From Hallella seregens ATCC 51272 (GTDB lineage Bacteria; Bacteroidota; Bacteroidia; Bacteroidales; Bacteroidaceae), in assembly GCF_000518545.1 (NCBI RefSeq), contig NZ_JADU01000016.1, positions 1 through 64,000 of the forward strand: a stretch of DNA of 64,000 nt. The letters run 5' to 3'. Below, in pieces: positions 61,693 through 64,000 of the stretch (the stretch's first letter is position 1; each line of letters begins with the position of its first letter). Below the pieces are notes generated by a model. It did no database searches and was not told where the DNA came from. It worked only from the letters and a program-made list of their open reading frames with translations. A program made the position numbers and the translations under genes.

Positions 61693-64000
61693 TTACTTAC
61701 CTCTTACGTAGTACTTGCGGGCTGCCACCTTACCGGAGTAGTCTACGGCACTGTAAGAAATCTCGTAAACCTTGCCGCTCTGGAGAGTGCCGAGCTTGGC
61801 ATGACGGATGGTACCGAATACCACCTTGTTCATGTTCTCACCACCATTGGCAGCCCGGAGGGCAGCCTGGAGGGCGGCACTACCGTTCTGGGCACTGGTA
61901 ACGCTCTGGTTGAGGACCACATCCTTAACGGCATCGTTGGAGTTTTCCCAAACATTGGTCACTGCAATCCATTTCTTATAGGCGGGAGCCAAATACTCGA
62001 AAGAATGAGTGGTCAGCAGCAGACTGGAACCCGTAGCCAAGGCATCAGCACCGTAAGGCGTACCGCTCACCTGATAAAGCTGGGCATCACCCTTGCCGCA
62101 GAGCAGAGAGGGCTGCAGGTAATCGTTGATATGGGCAATGAAATGGTTGAAGCGATTGGCAAACTTGTTGTACTTGCTAATCAAGCTGTTGGCCTTGTTC
62201 ACATAATTGTTGCCCTTGTTGTTCAGCTTGTTCTCGGCATTGTCGATCTGCTCGTTCACGTCCTTCTCCAGATCACCAAGGCGCTTGTTCAGGTCGTCTA
62301 CGAGTTTGTCCACACCCTCTGCGGTGTACTTGGTCTTGTCACCGCTGGCATTCTCCACAACAATGTTGTAGTCACTGCCGGTGAGTTTCTCCACAGTTAT
62401 GTTCTTAATATTGAGGTTCAACTGCTGCAGGGCGCTGATGGTGGGGATGCGATAAGAGATGTTTCTCAGAGAGCTGAACGAAAGAGGCTTCACTGCAGTG
62501 GCGGCAACGACATACTGCGAGAGTACGCTCTGGTTGCCGGTGCCGTCGTTCCAAGTGGTCTTCAGGGCCAGTGCGGGAAGCACGTTGGTCATGTTGTTGT
62601 AAACGAGGCTAGATATCTTGGTCAGGCTCAAGGGCTTGTTGTGGCGTAATTCCTTGAGCAGGGTGGTGGCAGCTTCTTTCAGTTCGCCAAGGTTCACGGC
62701 GGGCTTGATGCTCTGCACATCGGCAGCTTTCACGGTAGCCTGGGACTCATAGAAGCCGTTGGTGTTGGCACGGGTATAGCCGAAGTTGAGCACAGCATCA
62801 GAAGACTTCACTGCTGAGAGTGTCACGGGCGAGGCTTCGCCCTGGCTGTTCACCAGTGCAAACGTCTTGCCGTCAAGCGGAGTGCCCACGGGGTTCAGGG
62901 TCATGTAGACTGTTCCTGCATTACCCACGGCACCGTCTTCGGTCACAATAGTACCGCCGCCCAGAGTCTCTGAGGTTACGCCGGTAATGTCGAGGTCGAC
63001 AGCAGAGAGTTTAGAGGTGGCGTCAGCATAGTAACCGGCATTGGCCGTCGGGAACTGGAACTGTGCGGGGGTGCCATAGTAGGCAGCAACAATCGTAGAA
63101 CGCACGTCGCCCGTAGGAACGGCATAGTAGCCGAAGAGCGGATTGATGGCACCATTCACCATGATGCTGGTCACCTGCTTCTTGTAGGCGTTCTCCAAAG
63201 CCTCCACACGACTGCTCAAAGCGTCTATCTGATTCTTCAGCACTTTGTCGGCATCCTTGTAAGCCTGTTCCAAGTTGGCGATGGTTACATTCTGTGCATT
63301 GATCTTGTCAAGATTCTCATTGGCCAGCTTGGCGGCACTGTCGGCCAAGGTATAGGCCTGGGCAGCCAGCGTGGAGTCGGCCAGTGCTTTCCGGAAGAGC
63401 TCAGCCACTTGGGTCTCCAGACCTGTCACCGTGCCTTGAAGCGTGCTAATGAGTGTCTTGTTGTCATTTGCTTTGGTCAGAGCTTCGCCGGCAGTGGCCT
63501 CTACATTGGTCAGCCGCACGAGGGCGCTTGTCAGTGTAGCATCGAGCGTGTTCACCTTGTTCAGCACGTTGAGAACGGTCAAGTTCACCTCGTTGATGGC
63601 GTTCACCACGGAGTCCGTGCGCGTGTTCAGCGTTGTACTCAGCGTGTTGATTTTCTGATCCAACACCTGATCGGCACTTTCCAGAGCCTGCACGCGGGCA
63701 GTCAGACTAATGATGTCGGCACTGTTCTGGGCAATGGTCCGGCCATTGGCAGCCACAGTCTGGTTGAGCAGGTCGATAGCATCTTTGTGCTGGGCGATGG
63801 CTTGCTCAGCGGTCTGGATGGAAGCCTTGTTGGCAGCAATGTCGGTAGAGTTCTGATTGATGAGTGCTGTCAAGGCATCAACGCTGGTCTTAATGTCCGT
63901 GGCATTCTTGTTGATGGCAGCTTCGTTAACCTTGGTAACGGCGGCCAAAGAGTCCTGCGTGGCCCTGCACTGTGCCTTGCAGTTTGCCTGGGCTGTTTTC
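61693..64000 (-). CDS. Large coiled-coil surface protein, N-terminus beyond the window
   Basis: The frame is open from the window edge to the stop at 61693, at least 769 residues. The visible start reads KTAQANCKAQCRATQDSL and lies in mid-gene. For about 260 residues it is a heptad-patterned coiled coil of Ala, Asn, Leu, Ile and Thr (QNSADIISLTARVQALES). A beta-rich part and a second coiled stretch (near 62,130-62,300) follow, and it ends VDYSGKVAARKYYVRGK. I do not recognise the family. A rod or fibre on the cell surface, partnered with OmpA downstream, is the best guess. Confidence 0.75.
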   Translation of the reverse strand, partial: KTAQANCKAQCRATQDSLAAVTKVNEAAINKNATDIKTSVDALTALINQNSTDIAANKASIQTAEQAIAQHKDAIDLLNQTVAANGRTIAQNSADIISLTARVQALESADQVLDQKINTLSTTLNTRTDSVVNAINEVNLTVLNVLNKVNTLDATLTSALVRLTNVEATAGEALTKANDNKTLISTLQGTVTGLETQVAELFRKALADSTLAAQAYTLADSAAKLANENLDKINAQNVTIANLEQAYKDADKVLKNQIDALSSRVEALENAYKKQVTSIMVNGAINPLFGYYAVPTGDVRSTIVAAYYGTPAQFQFPTANAGYYADATSKLSAVDLDITGVTSETLGGGTIVTEDGAVGNAGTVYMTLNPVGTPLDGKTFALVNSQGEASPVTLSAVKSSDAVLNFGYTRANTNGFYESQATVKAADVQSIKPAVNLGELKEAATTLLKELRHNKPLSLTKISSLVYNNMTNVLPALALKTTWNDGTGNQSVLSQYVVAATAVKPLSFSSLRNISYRIPTISALQQLNLNIKNITVEKLTGSDYNIVVENASGDKTKYTAEGVDKLVDDLNKRLGDLEKDVNEQIDNAENKLNNKGNNYVNKANSLISKYNKFANRFNHFIAHINDYLQPSLLCGKGDAQLYQVSGTPYGADALATGSSLLLTTHSFEYLAPAYKKWIAVTNVWENSNDAVKDVVLNQSVTSAQNGSAALQAALRAANGGENMNKVVFGTIRHAKLGTLQSGKVYEISYSAVDYSGKVAARKYYVRGK

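Overview
The window reads as a chromosome segment of a Prevotella-like member of the Bacteroidales. This rests on the promoters (TTTG, about 20 nt, then TAnnTTTG), the general lack of Shine-Dalgarno sequences, families largely confined to Bacteroidetes (DUF1896, DUF4301, DUF4836, DUF5687, DUF3256), an RNF complex, BspA-type leucine-rich repeat proteins and C-terminal tails ending in K-I/V-V-K. No species can be named from the sequence alone.

Region by region. (1) 1-2959 is the end of an integrative element. It carries small accessory genes, DUF1896, an IntDOT-like tyrosine integrase, and an array of short repeats that look like integrase arm sites. It abuts the 3' end of the first of two tandem tRNA-Asp genes. 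(2) 3220-7999 (minus strand) is a run of cstA, a small beta-barrel protein, recR, a membrane protein, a family 2 glycosyltransferase and an acetyltransferase. (3) 8092-9717 is a GHL10/DUF187 glycoside hydrolase-like gene with a textbook promoter. It converges on a minus-strand set: HAD phosphatase, MFS transporter, beta-helix lipoprotein and cytidine deaminase. (4) 13597-27004 (plus strand) holds housekeeping genes: rsmG, an MBL hydrolase, ruvC, a tandem ABC ATPase, a 3'-5' exonuclease, an RlmI-type methyltransferase, tilS, DUF4301, ftsK, a LolA-like protein and DUF5687. (5) 27029-33878 (minus strand) is a compressed operon of eight genes. It runs from a nucleoside:H+ symporter-like MFS protein through BFN, rsmE, a DUF4836 lipoprotein, an ABC ATPase and permease and a pseudouridine synthase to an overlooked 50-residue membrane protein.

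(6) 33971-41078 is an accessory and surface region. It has a BspA-like LRR protein followed at once by a small acidic peptide gene, an AraC regulator with an unusual upstream region, a 22-bp repeat array with a long palindrome, a DUF3256 protein and an MltF-like lytic transglycosylase. (7) 41194-44457 is hisGDC. (8) 44433-49424 (minus strand) has a MORN-repeat protein, a YhcH protein, glgB and a membrane protein. (9) 49581-53457 has kdsB, a short DnaJ-like protein, rpsP with a repetitive Ala/Glu tail, a striking array of nine 41-42-bp hairpin units, and galE. (10) 53539-59119 (minus strand) is rseC-rnfBCDGEA, the ion-pumping ferredoxin:NAD+ oxidoreductase. (11) 59294-64000 is a surface cluster: a large coiled-coil protein cut by the window edge, an OmpA-family protein, and a secreted protein with the same type of C-terminal tail as the LRR protein.

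The parts most worth follow-up are the hairpin array between galE and rpsP, the integrase/tRNA junction, the LRR plus small-peptide operon, the DUF4836-ABC operon with its 50-residue membrane protein, and the palindrome and 22-bp repeats after the AraC gene.
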